In this document: piece after piece, positions 54,725 through 63,087 of the stretch
Position numbering within the stretch: position 1 is the first letter of the stretch
Layout: each line of letters begins with the position of its first letter
NCBI RefSeq assembly: GCF_017813365.1
Contig: NZ_JAGIZA010000013.1
Coordinates: 117,353-181,352 of the forward strand
Direction of reading: 5' to 3'
DNA length: 64,000 nt
Source of the DNA: Roseomonas indoligenes
GTDB lineage: Bacteria; Pseudomonadota; Alphaproteobacteria; Acetobacterales; Acetobacteraceae
The notes under the pieces: model-generated
Database searches by the model: none
What the model was told of the DNA's origin: nothing
Seen by the model: the letters and a program-made list of their open reading frames with translations, nothing else
Program-made: the position numbers and the translations under genes

Positions 54725-55776
54725 CAGCGCTGCACCCAGCGGGACCAGGTGCGGCTGACGCGGTCCCGGTTGTCCTCCCACCACTCGATGTTCTGGTAGA
54801 AGCCCGTCCGCAGGGACTGCTCGCCGCCCGGCATGCGCTCCCGCTCCTCCGCGCTCAGCAGCGGGAACGATTGCTTGTTGGTGGGGCCGTAGATCAGCGG
54901 CTTGGCATATTCCGCCTGCACCGCGGGCTGCATCATGAAGTCGATCAGCTTCTGCGCACCCTCGACGTTGCGCGCGTCCTTGAAGACGCCGAGCGCCTGC
55001 ACCTGGATCATGTGCTCGTTCCAGGTGTAGCCGAGCTTGGCGCCGCGATCGATCAGCACCTGCAGCCGCCCGTTCCAGATGGAACCGGCCACCACCTCCT
55101 TGTCGGACAGCATCTGGCCGGAGAGGGCGCCGGTGTCCCAGAAACGGCGGATCTGCGGACGGATGCGGTCCATCACGCGCAGCGCGCGGTCGATGTCGAT
55201 CGGGTAGAGCTTGTCACGCGGCACGCCATCCGCCAGCAGCGCGAATTCGAGGCTGGCCGAGCCCGCCGCCATGTCCGTGAGCATCCGCGGGCCGGGAAAG
55301 CGCCCGGCATCCCAGAAGTCCTTCCAGGAGGCCGGCGGGTTCGCCCCGAAATGCTCGGTGCTGTAGCCGAGCACGCTGGCATAGACGAAGTTGCCGACGC
55401 GGTGGGACAGCTTCACCTCGGGGTTGATGTCCTCGGGCTTGGAACGGGTCCAGCTGTCATAGGCGATGGGCGCCAGCGCCCCCATCCGCTCCAGCCGCAT
55501 CAGCTGGTGGTCGCCGGTGTCGATCAGGTCCAGCTCCACGTTCCCCGCCCGGAACATGGCGAGCAGCTTGGCGGCCGTGGCCGCCACGGGGCGCACCTCG
55601 ATGCCGGTCTCCCGCGTGAAGGGGTCATAGACCACGCGCCGCATCACGTCGTCATAGGTGCCGCCGGGCGTGCGGACGATCACCTCGCCCGCCGCATGCG
55701 CGCGGCGCGAGAGAAGGGCTGGTGCGGCGAGCGCCATGCCGAGAAGCAGGCGCCTGGGAATGGTCGCGGAAGCCAT
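54724..55776 (-). CDS. ABC transporter substrate-binding protein, polyamine type
   Basis: A 350-aa periplasmic binding protein of the PotD/extracellular family 1 type. Seen: a signal peptide (IPRRLLLGMALAAPALLSRRAHA), then VIVRTPGGTYDDVMRRVVYDPFTRETGIEV, LDLIDTGDHQLMRLERMGAL and WNGRLQVLIDRGAKLGYTWNE. ATG at 55776 is the start because the signal peptide begins there. It lies 23 bp after the DadA-like gene. Ligand likely an amine or amino-acid derivative, from the neighbouring oxidases. Confidence 0.9.
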   Translation of the reverse strand: MASATIPRRLLLGMALAAPALLSRRAHAAGEVIVRTPGGTYDDVMRRVVYDPFTRETGIEVRPVAATAAKLLAMFRAGNVELDLIDTGDHQLMRLERMGALAPIAYDSWTRSKPEDINPEVKLSHRVGNFVYASVLGYSTEHFGANPPASWKDFWDAGRFPGPRMLTDMAAGSASLEFALLADGVPRDKLYPIDIDRALRVMDRIRPQIRRFWDTGALSGQMLSDKEVVAGSIWNGRLQVLIDRGAKLGYTWNEHMIQVQALGVFKDARNVEGAQKLIDFMMQPAVQAEYAKPLIYGPTNKQSFPLLSAEERERMPGGEQSLRTGFYQNIEWWEDNRDRVSRTWSRWVQR

Positions 55777-55799
55777 GGTTCGCCCTTTCGATGAGTGGA

Positions 55800-57041
55800 T
55801 CAGCGGAAGCGGGTGATGGAATAGGATGACACGTCGATGGCGGGAACCTGACCAAGAATCATGCCGGCGACGAGGGCGCCGCTCGGCGGCCCGCCGGTCA
55901 TGCCGAAATGGCCGTGCCCGAAGCAGAGATGCAGGCCGGGATGCCCGGGCACGGGGCCGAGCACCGGCAGGCTGTCCGGCGTGGAGGGCCGGAAGCCCAT
56001 CCACAGGCGCGGCTCGCCCGCCCGCATCTCCGGGAAAAGCTGGAGCAGGTGCCCCATGAGCCGGGCCGCGCGCCGCTCGTCCGGCGGCGCCTCCAGCCCC
56101 GCGATTTCCACCGTGCCCGCGACGCGGAGCCCCTCCTCCATCGGCGTCACGCCGAAGTTCCGGGACTTGTAGAGGATCGGCAGCCGCGGCTCGATGCTCG
56201 GGGACGGCAGCATCAGGTGGTAGCCGCGCTCGGTCTCCAACGGGACGGAGACGCCGAGCGGATCGAGCAGCCCGCGGGACCAGGCGCCACCCGCGACGAC
56301 GACCTGGCCGGCCCGCAGGTTGTCGGTGTTGGTCATCACCGTCCACCCGCCGCTGCCGTCCGGGATCAGCTTCATGGCCCGCTGCGGCAGGATGGTGCCG
56401 CCCGCCTCCAGCAGCAGCTCGGCCAGGCGGCGCACGGCGCGGGGCGGGCTCACCGTGTGGCCGTTGCCAGGGATTAACAGGCCCCGGGAGACGTGGCGGG
56501 CGATGCCGGGGAAGATCTGGCGGATGTCGTCCTGGCCCAGCTCCTGAGCCTCGATCCCATGGCGCTGACGCAGCCCGCGCTCCAGCACCGCGCCGGGGGT
56601 TTCCTCCGCCTCGTCCCAGAGCTGGACCTGGCCGTTGCGGCGAATCAGCGCTGAGTAGTCCGGCCCCAGCAGGTCGCGCCAGGCATCGAAGGCGCCACCG
56701 TGCAGGCGGGCCATGGCATCCGATATGGCCCGCACGCGGTCCATCCGGCCGGCGCGGATCCACCGCGCCAGCCAGGGCGCGGCCCGGGGCAGGTAGGCGG
56801 GCCGCACCGCCAGCGGCCCGAGCGGATCCGCGAGCCAGGACGGCACCTTGCGCAGCATGCCCGGCAGCGCGATGGGCACCACCGTTTCGGCGCTGATCAG
56901 CCCGGCATTGCCGAAGGAAGCGCCGCCCGCCGGGCCCAGCGGGTCGATCACCGTCACGCGGCGCCCCGCACGCGCCAGCGGCAGCGCGGAGGAGAGCCCG
57001 GCGACGCCTGCGCCGAGGACAATGATCTCCGCCGGTTGCAT
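55800..57041 (-). CDS. FAD-dependent oxidoreductase, D-amino acid dehydrogenase-like
   Basis: A 413-aa DAO-family flavoprotein. Seen: the FAD-binding motif IIVLGAGVAGLSSALPLARAG at the N-terminus, GGASFGNAGLIS as in DadA, VVVAGGAWSRGLLDPLG and the C-terminal GHGHFGMTGGPPSG. It likely oxidises a C-N bond of a D-amino acid or secondary amine and passes electrons on. ATG overlaps the RidA stop by one base, so the oxidase and the imine-clearing RidA are made together. Confidence 0.9.
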   Translation of the reverse strand: MQPAEIIVLGAGVAGLSSALPLARAGRRVTVIDPLGPAGGASFGNAGLISAETVVPIALPGMLRKVPSWLADPLGPLAVRPAYLPRAAPWLARWIRAGRMDRVRAISDAMARLHGGAFDAWRDLLGPDYSALIRRNGQVQLWDEAEETPGAVLERGLRQRHGIEAQELGQDDIRQIFPGIARHVSRGLLIPGNGHTVSPPRAVRRLAELLLEAGGTILPQRAMKLIPDGSGGWTVMTNTDNLRAGQVVVAGGAWSRGLLDPLGVSVPLETERGYHLMLPSPSIEPRLPILYKSRNFGVTPMEEGLRVAGTVEIAGLEAPPDERRAARLMGHLLQLFPEMRAGEPRLWMGFRPSTPDSLPVLGPVPGHPGLHLCFGHGHFGMTGGPPSGALVAGMILGQVPAIDVSSYSITRFR

Positions 57042-57418
57042 CAGCCCAGATGCGCCGTCGCGATCAGCTCAATCCGCATGCCGGGCGCGAGCAGTTCCTT
57101 CGCGACCACCGTGGCGCGGCAGGGATAGGGCTCCTGGAAATACTCGCGGTACACGGCGTTCATGCCGGCCGCATCTGCCGGATCAATCAGGTAGACCTGG
57201 CAGAGCATGACATCGGCCAGGCTGCCGCCCGCGCCCTTCAGGGCCATGCGCAGGTTGTCCAGCGTCCGGCGCGTCTGGACGGTGATATCGCCATCAATGA
57301 TCGCCCCACTCACCGGGTCCTTGGGAACCTGCGCGGAGATCACGAGGTTACCCTTCTTCACGGTGCCGCTGATCGGCCCCTTGGACGGCACGATGCCGGT
57401 ATCGACGACGTCGAACAT
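57041..57418 (-). CDS. RidA family protein (reactive imine/enamine deaminase)
   Basis: A 125-aa RidA/YjgF-family protein, usual length. Seen: GTVKKGNLVISAQVPKDPVSG, QTRRTLDNLRMALKGAGGSLADVMLCQVYL, YREYFQEPYPCRATVVAKEL, where Arg and the following ELLAPGMRIELIA form the active site of imine-hydrolysing members. RidA proteins hydrolyse imines released by amine oxidases, matching the two flavin oxidases in this operon. Confidence 0.93.
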   Translation of the reverse strand: MFDVVDTGIVPSKGPISGTVKKGNLVISAQVPKDPVSGAIIDGDITVQTRRTLDNLRMALKGAGGSLADVMLCQVYLIDPADAAGMNAVYREYFQEPYPCRATVVAKELLAPGMRIELIATAHLG

Positions 57419-57432
57419 GGTGGGTCAGATCC

Positions 57433-58569
57433 CTATCGGTTGACGAGAAGGCCACGCGGCAGGGCGGTCAGCAGTTCCGGACCGGTCTCCGTGACCAGCA
57501 CCGTCTCGCTCAGCGCCGCACCGCCGGCGGAGGCGTAGACATGCATCACCATGCCCGCCTCCAGCCGCCAGGCGGCACCGGGGTGGAAGATGCGTGTGAA
57601 GTCGCTGGTGCGCGGCCCGGCATCGCCGTAAAGGCCGAGCGTATAGGCGGTGATGTTGTCGTAGCTGTCGCGCAGCCCGGCGGCGAGCACGCCGTCGCGC
57701 AGGATGGCATCCACCTCGCCCGCCACCGCGCCGGGCCGCATCGCGGCGATCTGCCGATCCTGGAGTTCCGCCAGGACCTCCGCGGCCCGTTGACGCTCCG
57801 GCTCCGGCTCGCCGAGAACGACGCAGCGCATCATGCGGCTGGAATAACCATGCACCCGCGGCGTCAACTCGATATGCACCACATCGCCCGTGGCCAGGGG
57901 CTCGTCGCCGAGATGGCCGTGCAGGAAGTCCCAGCCGCGCCCGGCGGTGATCGGGCCGGGGCGATAAGGATCGCCGCCCAGCTCGATGAAGGTGGCTTGC
58001 GCGATGCGCGCGGCGTCCCGCTGGGAGGCCCCGGGCACGCAGGCGGCCGCGGCGCGGCGCAGCGCCTCGTCGCCGATGGCGGCGGCCTTGCGGAGGAGGG
58101 AGATCTCGGCGGGCGACTTGATCAGCCGCAACTCCGCCACCACAGCCCCGATATCCACGAAGCGCGCGCCCGGCAGCGCGGCCTGCATCGCCCGCAGCCG
58201 GGCGATGGAGGTGCCGTAGCTCTCGAAGTCCAGGCCGATAGTCGCACTCTCCAGCCCGCGCGCGCGCAGCGCCTCGGCCAGCACCGGCACCGGATCCTCC
58301 CAGTCGCGGAAGGTCGGCACATCCGCGATCCAGCTCCGCTCGCGGCAGACCGAGGCGTCCAGCGCGCGGATGAGGAAGAAGGGCTCACCCTCGAGCGGGA
58401 TGCCGACGCAGCGCCAGCGATTGGCGGAGCTGCCGAAGCCGGAGATCCAGGACATCGCCTCAATCTCGTCGAACAGCGCCACCTCGACCCCGGCCGTGCG
58501 CAGACGCGCCTTCAGCCGGCCGAGCCGTGCCGCGAACTCCTCCGCGGCGAAGTAGGGATGCGCGCCCAT
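57433..58569 (-). CDS. M24 (creatinase/Xaa-Pro peptidase) fold protein with altered metal site
   Basis: A 378-aa pita-bread-fold protein. Seen: an N-terminal creatinase-type domain, then the catalytic domain (ELRLIKSPAEISLLRKAAAIGDEAL). The five metal ligands of M24 peptidases are mostly replaced: IDAG is IELT, GYxxDxTR is GYSSRMMR, the GHGIGL His is Tyr (AYTLGL) and the EPG Glu is lost (HVYASAGG). A His in FLHGHLGD remains. This is like creatinase or ectoine-hydrolase relatives that act without metal, so an amidine or amide hydrolase role is likelier than peptidase. ATG at 58569 overlaps the upstream stop by one base. Confidence 0.87.
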   Translation of the reverse strand: MGAHPYFAAEEFAARLGRLKARLRTAGVEVALFDEIEAMSWISGFGSSANRWRCVGIPLEGEPFFLIRALDASVCRERSWIADVPTFRDWEDPVPVLAEALRARGLESATIGLDFESYGTSIARLRAMQAALPGARFVDIGAVVAELRLIKSPAEISLLRKAAAIGDEALRRAAAACVPGASQRDAARIAQATFIELGGDPYRPGPITAGRGWDFLHGHLGDEPLATGDVVHIELTPRVHGYSSRMMRCVVLGEPEPERQRAAEVLAELQDRQIAAMRPGAVAGEVDAILRDGVLAAGLRDSYDNITAYTLGLYGDAGPRTSDFTRIFHPGAAWRLEAGMVMHVYASAGGAALSETVLVTETGPELLTALPRGLLVNR

Positions 58570-59897
58570 CAAGCCGCGTCTTTCGGCACGCGCCAGCCGT
58601 CCAGCCGGTCCTTGAGCTGGTACGACAGGCCAACAACCGGCAGGAACCAGGGGTGGCCGGTGTAGAGGGGGCGGGTCGGGAAGGGCAGGCGGGCGAAGGC
58701 AGAGGGCTTGTTGGCAGAACCCAGCATCTGCCGCGCCGTGGCGGTGCCCAGATGCGTCATGGTCACCACGCCGCTGCCGTTGCAGGCCATGGCGTAGTGC
58801 ACGCCCTCGTGCTCGCCGAGATGCGGCATCATATCGAAGGCGAAGGCGACGTTCCCCTTCCAGGAATGCGAGACGCGAACGCCGCGCAGTTCCGGGATCA
58901 GATGCGTGAGGTAGCGGTGCAGCGTCGTGCCGGAGGCACGGAGATCGGCATTCACGAAGCTGGCGCGGCCACCGAAGAGGATGCGGCGATGATCCGGGGA
59001 GGGCCGGAAGTAGTAGAGGACCTTCTTCGTGTCGCCATAGACCCGGAGCTGCGGCATGACCTGCCGGACCCGCTCCTCGCCGAGCTCCTCGGTCGCGATC
59101 ATGTAGCTGGCAACGGGGATGAGGCGTCGGCGGTGCCAGGGGGTGGCGCCGCCCGTATAGCCGTTGGTCGCAATCATCAGCCGGCGGGTGCGCAGCACCC
59201 CGCGGCTGGTCTCGACCACGAAGCCGCCATCGGCCTCCCGCCGATAGCCACGCATCTCGACGCCGCCCATCAGCGTGGCACCGAGACGCTCGGCGGCCGC
59301 GGCGAGGGAGCGCACGTATTTCGCGGGATGGAGCGACCCGGCCCGCCGCAGCAGCATGCCGCCGAAATAACGGTCGGTCGCGATCTCCTCGCCCACGCGG
59401 TCACGCGGGACGAAGAAGGCCTCCTCGCCGCCGGCGGCGTTGATGAGATCGATGCGCCGCTTGAGCCCGTCGAGCGCGGCGGGTGCGTGGGCGCCGACGA
59501 AGCGGCCGCAGCGCACGTAATCGCACTCCAGCCCCTCCCGGGCCACGAAGCCCTCGAAATCCTCGAAGGCCTGCTCGCCCTCCTCCATAAGCTCGGCGAC
59601 GAAATCCTTTCCGAAGGCTTCGACGAGGTCGGAACGCGACTTGCCCAGGCTTCCGGCACCGCTCAGCGCGCCGCCATTGCGGGAGGAGGCACCCCAGCCG
59701 ATCGCCTCCCGGTCCAGGACCAGAGCGCGCACGCCGTTCCGCCCGAGTTCGATCGCTGTCGTGAGGCCCGCGATGCCGGCGCCGATAATCACGGCATCAG
59801 CAGCATCCGGCAGCGGCAGCGACCCGGGCGGAGGAGGGGGCGCCGCTTCCCACCAGTAGGGGCGTTCCAGGAAACCGGGGGCGAAGGGATCGCTCAT
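58569..59897 (-). CDS. FAD-dependent amine/amino acid oxidoreductase (PuuB/DAO-like)
   Basis: A 442-aa DAO-superfamily flavoprotein. Seen: a short lead FLERPYWWEAAPPPPPG, common in PuuB-like gamma-glutamyl-amine oxidases, then AVIIGAGIAGLTTAIELGRNG, GASSRNGGALSG, LMIATNGYTGG, KKVLYYFRPSPDHRRILFGGRA and a C-terminal CNGSGVVTMTHLG. ATG at 59897 is chosen because the family lead starts there. First enzyme gene after the LysR regulator, with a 13-bp palindrome 25 bp upstream. Confidence 0.9.
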   Translation of the reverse strand: MSDPFAPGFLERPYWWEAAPPPPPGSLPLPDAADAVIIGAGIAGLTTAIELGRNGVRALVLDREAIGWGASSRNGGALSGAGSLGKSRSDLVEAFGKDFVAELMEEGEQAFEDFEGFVAREGLECDYVRCGRFVGAHAPAALDGLKRRIDLINAAGGEEAFFVPRDRVGEEIATDRYFGGMLLRRAGSLHPAKYVRSLAAAAERLGATLMGGVEMRGYRREADGGFVVETSRGVLRTRRLMIATNGYTGGATPWHRRRLIPVASYMIATEELGEERVRQVMPQLRVYGDTKKVLYYFRPSPDHRRILFGGRASFVNADLRASGTTLHRYLTHLIPELRGVRVSHSWKGNVAFAFDMMPHLGEHEGVHYAMACNGSGVVTMTHLGTATARQMLGSANKPSAFARLPFPTRPLYTGHPWFLPVVGLSYQLKDRLDGWRVPKDAA

Positions 59898-59921
59898 GAG
59901 GCGTGATGCTGGCACGTGACA

Positions 59922-59934
59922 GCTGCATTGCAGC
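59922..59934. promoter_or_regulatory. 13-bp palindrome upstream of the oxidase operon
   Basis: GCTGCATTGCAGC is a perfect inverted repeat (6-bp arms around T) between lysR and the operon start. It is a plausible LysR operator or activator half-site; binding is not shown. Confidence 0.4.
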
Positions 59935-60001
59935 CATATCAAATCGGTATGCGGGTGCTTCAAAGGTTATGGTGCGACGAGCTCCCGCGGGCGGGACGGC
60001 T

Positions 60002-60931
60002 TTAAACCCTTGCTCTCCGCCTCACATCGTTCAGCACTGACCGCACGGAGGAGCGGATGGCCTGGAACAACTCGGCGCGCCCGAAATTATCCGGCGCGTC
60101 CTCTGGCCAGATCAGCCGATAGGTGACCTCGATCGTGGGCTCGAAGGGACGAAGCACGAGGCCGGCGCCGAGGGATGGCGCCGCGGCCAGGGCGTCGAGC
60201 ACCGTGACGCCGGCGCCCGCAGCGGCCATGGCGGCGGCACCGCTGGTCATGCGGCACTCAGCGATTTCTCGCGGCTGGGCGCCGCTGCTCTCCAGCGCGG
60301 CATCCACCTTGGCCTGCCGCCCTTCCTCCCGCGAGAGGGCGATGTAGGGCTCGCCGTCCAGGTCGGCCGCCCGAACGACCGCCTGTCCGGCCAGCCGGTG
60401 GCCGGCCGCCACGGCGCAGAATGCCTTGTTGCGGGCCAGGACCGTGGTCCGCAGCCCCGGGATGTCCGGGATCTCGGTGACGAGGCCGAGATCCGCCTGT
60501 CGGGAGGCCACCATGCCGATCACCCGGCCGACGGTCCCCGAATGAATAATCAGTTGTTCCCTGCGCTCGGTCCGGCTCCACTCGGCCGTCGCGCGAGGCA
60601 GGACCGCCAGGGTCAGCACGGGGATCGCCGCGACGACGATCCGTCGCGGCGTGCCGCGCCGTAGCCTTTCGGTCAGCGCCGCGATCTCCTGGACGCCAAT
60701 GAAAACCCGTTCCGCCTCGACGTGCAGGGCATGCGCCTGCTCGGTTGGGACTAGGCGACCGCCCAGCCTCTGAAAGAGAGGGAAGCCCGCCAGCGTCTCC
60801 GTCTGGGCCAGTAGGCGGCTGACACCGGGCTGCGACACGCCCAGGAGTGCGCCAGCCCCCGTTACGCTGCCAGTCCGCATGACGGCACGGAAGACCTCCA
60901 GGTGCCGGTATTCGAGGGTGCGGACTGCCAT
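60002..60931 (-). CDS. LysR family transcriptional regulator
   Basis: A 309-aa LTTR. Seen: the N-terminal helix-turn-helix (LEVFRAVMRTGSVTGAGALLGVSQPGVSRLL) and a two-lobe effector domain (RRIVVAAIPVLTLAVLP, VRAADLDGEPYIAL, SGAAAMAAAGAGVTVLDALAA). It resembles the NocR/OccR-type group that responds to opines and amino acids, which would fit the operon; this is judged by eye. ATG at 60931 is taken because the HTH starts 6 residues later. It lies 104 bp upstream of the operon on the same strand. Confidence 0.9.
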   Translation of the reverse strand: MAVRTLEYRHLEVFRAVMRTGSVTGAGALLGVSQPGVSRLLAQTETLAGFPLFQRLGGRLVPTEQAHALHVEAERVFIGVQEIAALTERLRRGTPRRIVVAAIPVLTLAVLPRATAEWSRTERREQLIIHSGTVGRVIGMVASRQADLGLVTEIPDIPGLRTTVLARNKAFCAVAAGHRLAGQAVVRAADLDGEPYIALSREEGRQAKVDAALESSGAQPREIAECRMTSGAAAMAAAGAGVTVLDALAAAPSLGAGLVLRPFEPTIEVTYRLIWPEDAPDNFGRAELFQAIRSSVRSVLNDVRRRARV

Positions 60932-61642
60932 GTTCCATGGTTCATGGATGGAGGACGCAGGCGTCAAGGGCGGCCAAGGTATGGATCCGGCGTTCTTCCC
61001 GCGTCGGGAACGCCTGCAGCGCTGGCGGAAACGCCGAATCGAGATGCTGGGTGGGTCCTGGCCGAAGGGGGTCGGGTAACCGTGTCGCACCCCCCGATCG
61101 GTCTGTGGATCGGAACTGCTGCTTAAATCCCGATAAGTTATGGCCGATCGGAACTCAAATCCTGAATATTGTTTTGCCGGATCTAACGCGACACTCCAAT
61201 TTCCGGAAGAATATCATCAACCCGAAAAATTCCACTCCGCGCCTCTTCCTGTGCCGCCGCAACACTATCGGCATTGGTTTCGAGGCTTCCACGATAAACG
61301 CAACATGATTTGCCCCTGGGAAAGAAAAACGCTTCCGAAGCTTTAGACGTTATCCATCAAGATCATCGGCTTAGTGAATTGAAAACTGCGTTGTTTTGGC
61401 GACCACCCGGGGCCCGGCACCTTGGAACATCCGGACTGGGCGGAAGCAGCGCCGACATCCCGATCACCACTGACAGGGCCACATCCTCAACCAAGGGTGT
61501 CCGGTGCTGGAAGGCCGCCGTAGCCCGGGGCGGCTCCTGGCACGAGACTGGAGGAGAACGGCAGAAACCCGCCAAGCTCGCGCGTCGTTGCGCGTGCAAG
61601 GATGCTGAAACCTGGCCTCCGGGAACAAGCGGGAGTGTATGC
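60932..61642. other. Intergenic with AT-richer segment
   Basis: About 710 bp between divergent genes. Roughly 61120-61400 is clearly less GC-rich than its surroundings. A 68-aa plus-strand ORF at 61140-61346 (starts MADRNSNPEYCF, aromatic-rich) is possible but unsupported. Promoters of lysR and the SWIB gene are presumably here. Confidence 0.4.
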
Positions 61643-61984
61643 ATGGCCACCAAGGCGAAGGCAGCGACGTCCAAGAAGGATGAGTCGGCCGAAGGCGAGA
61701 AGGTGAAGGGGACCAAGATTGCCAAGCCGGCCAAGGGCAACAAGCCGAACGCGCTCCAGCAGCCGCTGCAGCCGTCAGAGGCGCTGGCGGCCGTGGTAGG
61801 GAGCGAGAAGCTTGCCCGGGGTGAGGTGGTCAGCAAGGTCTGGGCCTATATCAAGGCCAACAAGCTGCAGAACCCGAAGGACGGGCGCGAGATCCTGGCG
61901 GATGACAAGCTCCGGGAGGTGTTCGGCAAGGACAAGGTGACGATGTTCGAGATGAACAAGCACCTCGCCCAGCACCTCAAATAG
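61643..61984 (+). CDS. SWIB/MDM2 domain protein
   Basis: A 113-aa small basic protein. Seen: a Lys/Ala-rich N-terminal tail (MATKAKAATSKKDE, KVKGTKIAKPAKGNKP) and a C-terminal SWIB domain (LQPSEALAAVVGSEKLARGEVVSKVW, then YIKANKLQNPKDGREILADDKLREVFG). Bacterial SWIB proteins are small and nucleoid-like; their role is poorly known, but DNA or chromatin-like binding is likely. GGGAG lies 7 nt before the ATG. A strong hairpin follows. Confidence 0.9.
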   Translation: MATKAKAATSKKDESAEGEKVKGTKIAKPAKGNKPNALQQPLQPSEALAAVVGSEKLARGEVVSKVWAYIKANKLQNPKDGREILADDKLREVFGKDKVTMFEMNKHLAQHLK

Positions 61985-61991
61985 GAGTCAT

Positions 61992-62026
61992 GCCCCGGCC
62001 AGAGGCGGCGATGCCTCGGCCGGGGC
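61992..62026 (+). terminator. Strong hairpin after the SWIB gene
   Basis: GCCCCGGCC (61992-62000) pairs with GGCCGGGGC (62018-62026), and GAGGC/GCCTC extends the stem around the loop GGCGAT with one bulged A. It lies 7 bp after the stop. The U-tract is weak (TCTC). Confidence 0.65.
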
Positions 62027-62431
62027 TCTCAGCTGGGCGCCAACTCCAAGCCTGAGAGACCTGCGCGTGGAAAACGGTCGCGGCCTTCGGCAAGAGCCCC
62101 AGCTGGCGCGGGATTGGCACAGATTGAGGGGGTGAAGACACCGCCCAATAGCAGCCCGTTCGCAATGCCGTGGAATGGCCTGAAGCGGGATCCGGCAGGT
62201 AATGTCTGCCGAATCCTGCACGGAAGCCGCGTCTTCAACGTGTGCCCTGCCCACCTCTGAATGGCGGCTCCTGGCCACCAGCCCAAGCCCGGAGCAGGCT
62301 CGTCGGCCAGTTCCGGCACTTTGTGACCATCCCCGGCTCTTTCCCGAAGGCGTGATGCCTCTCCTGTCATAGACCTGCAACAATGTCTGCGTTACCGGCT
62401 CGGGTTCACCAGGCTACTCCGGAGCCGATGC
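62027..62431. other. Intergenic before the phosphate transport genes
   Basis: About 400 bp with no recognised gene. It presumably contains the promoter of the DUF47-PiT pair. Open minus-strand frames here do not look like real protein. Confidence 0.4.
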
Positions 62432-63076
62432 ATGGTCCTCAAGCTTTTCCGCATCCTAATGCCGCGGGACGACACCTTCGTGGCCGCCTTCTCCGCGCAG
62501 GCCGCCCGGACGGTGGACGCCGCCCAGGCCTTTCGCGCCCTGCTGGCCGAACCTGCCAGCCTCCAGGCCCATTACGCCAGGCTGAGCCAGATCGAGCGCG
62601 AGGCCGATGAGATCAACCGCGCCACCATCCGCTCCATTCACCGGACCTTCATCACGCCCTTCGACCGCGCCGACATCCTCAACCTGACCGACGCGCTGGA
62701 CGACGTGATCGACCGCATGAAGGACGCCGGCCGCCGCCTTACCCTCTACAAGGTGCCCGTCACGCCGGAGATGCTGACCATGGCGGACTGCATCATTTGC
62801 GCCTGCGAGCGCCTGCGCGATGGCATGCCCCTTCTGGGCGACATTTCCGGCAACGCTCGTGCCCTGGGCGCCATGTGCGAGGCCGTGGACGCGATCGAGA
62901 GCGAGGCCGACCGCGCCCTGCAGGCCGGCATGGACGCGCTCTTCGACGGCGGGGACACCCGCTCCCCTGGTTACAAGCTCATGGTGCAGATGGTCTATGA
63001 CGGCATCGAGGCGGTGGCCGACCGTTGCGAGGACGTGACAGACCTTATCCAGGCCGTCATGGTCGAGCAGGTCTGA
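62432..63076 (+). CDS. DUF47/PhoU-like Pit accessory protein
   Basis: A 214-aa all-helical protein of the DUF47 (PhoU-like) family. Seen: LKLFRILMPRDDTFVAAFSAQAA, IEREADEINRATIRSIHRTFITPFDRADILNLTDALDDVIDRMKDAG, and IESEADRALQAG with YDGIEAVADRCEDVTDLI, all hallmarks. Such proteins are encoded next to PiT transporters and are needed for, or control, phosphate uptake. The transporter gene starts 11 bp later. Confidence 0.93.
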   Translation: MVLKLFRILMPRDDTFVAAFSAQAARTVDAAQAFRALLAEPASLQAHYARLSQIEREADEINRATIRSIHRTFITPFDRADILNLTDALDDVIDRMKDAGRRLTLYKVPVTPEMLTMADCIICACERLRDGMPLLGDISGNARALGAMCEAVDAIESEADRALQAGMDALFDGGDTRSPGYKLMVQMVYDGIEAVADRCEDVTDLIQAVMVEQV

Positions 63077-63087
63077 GGGCCCCGCGC

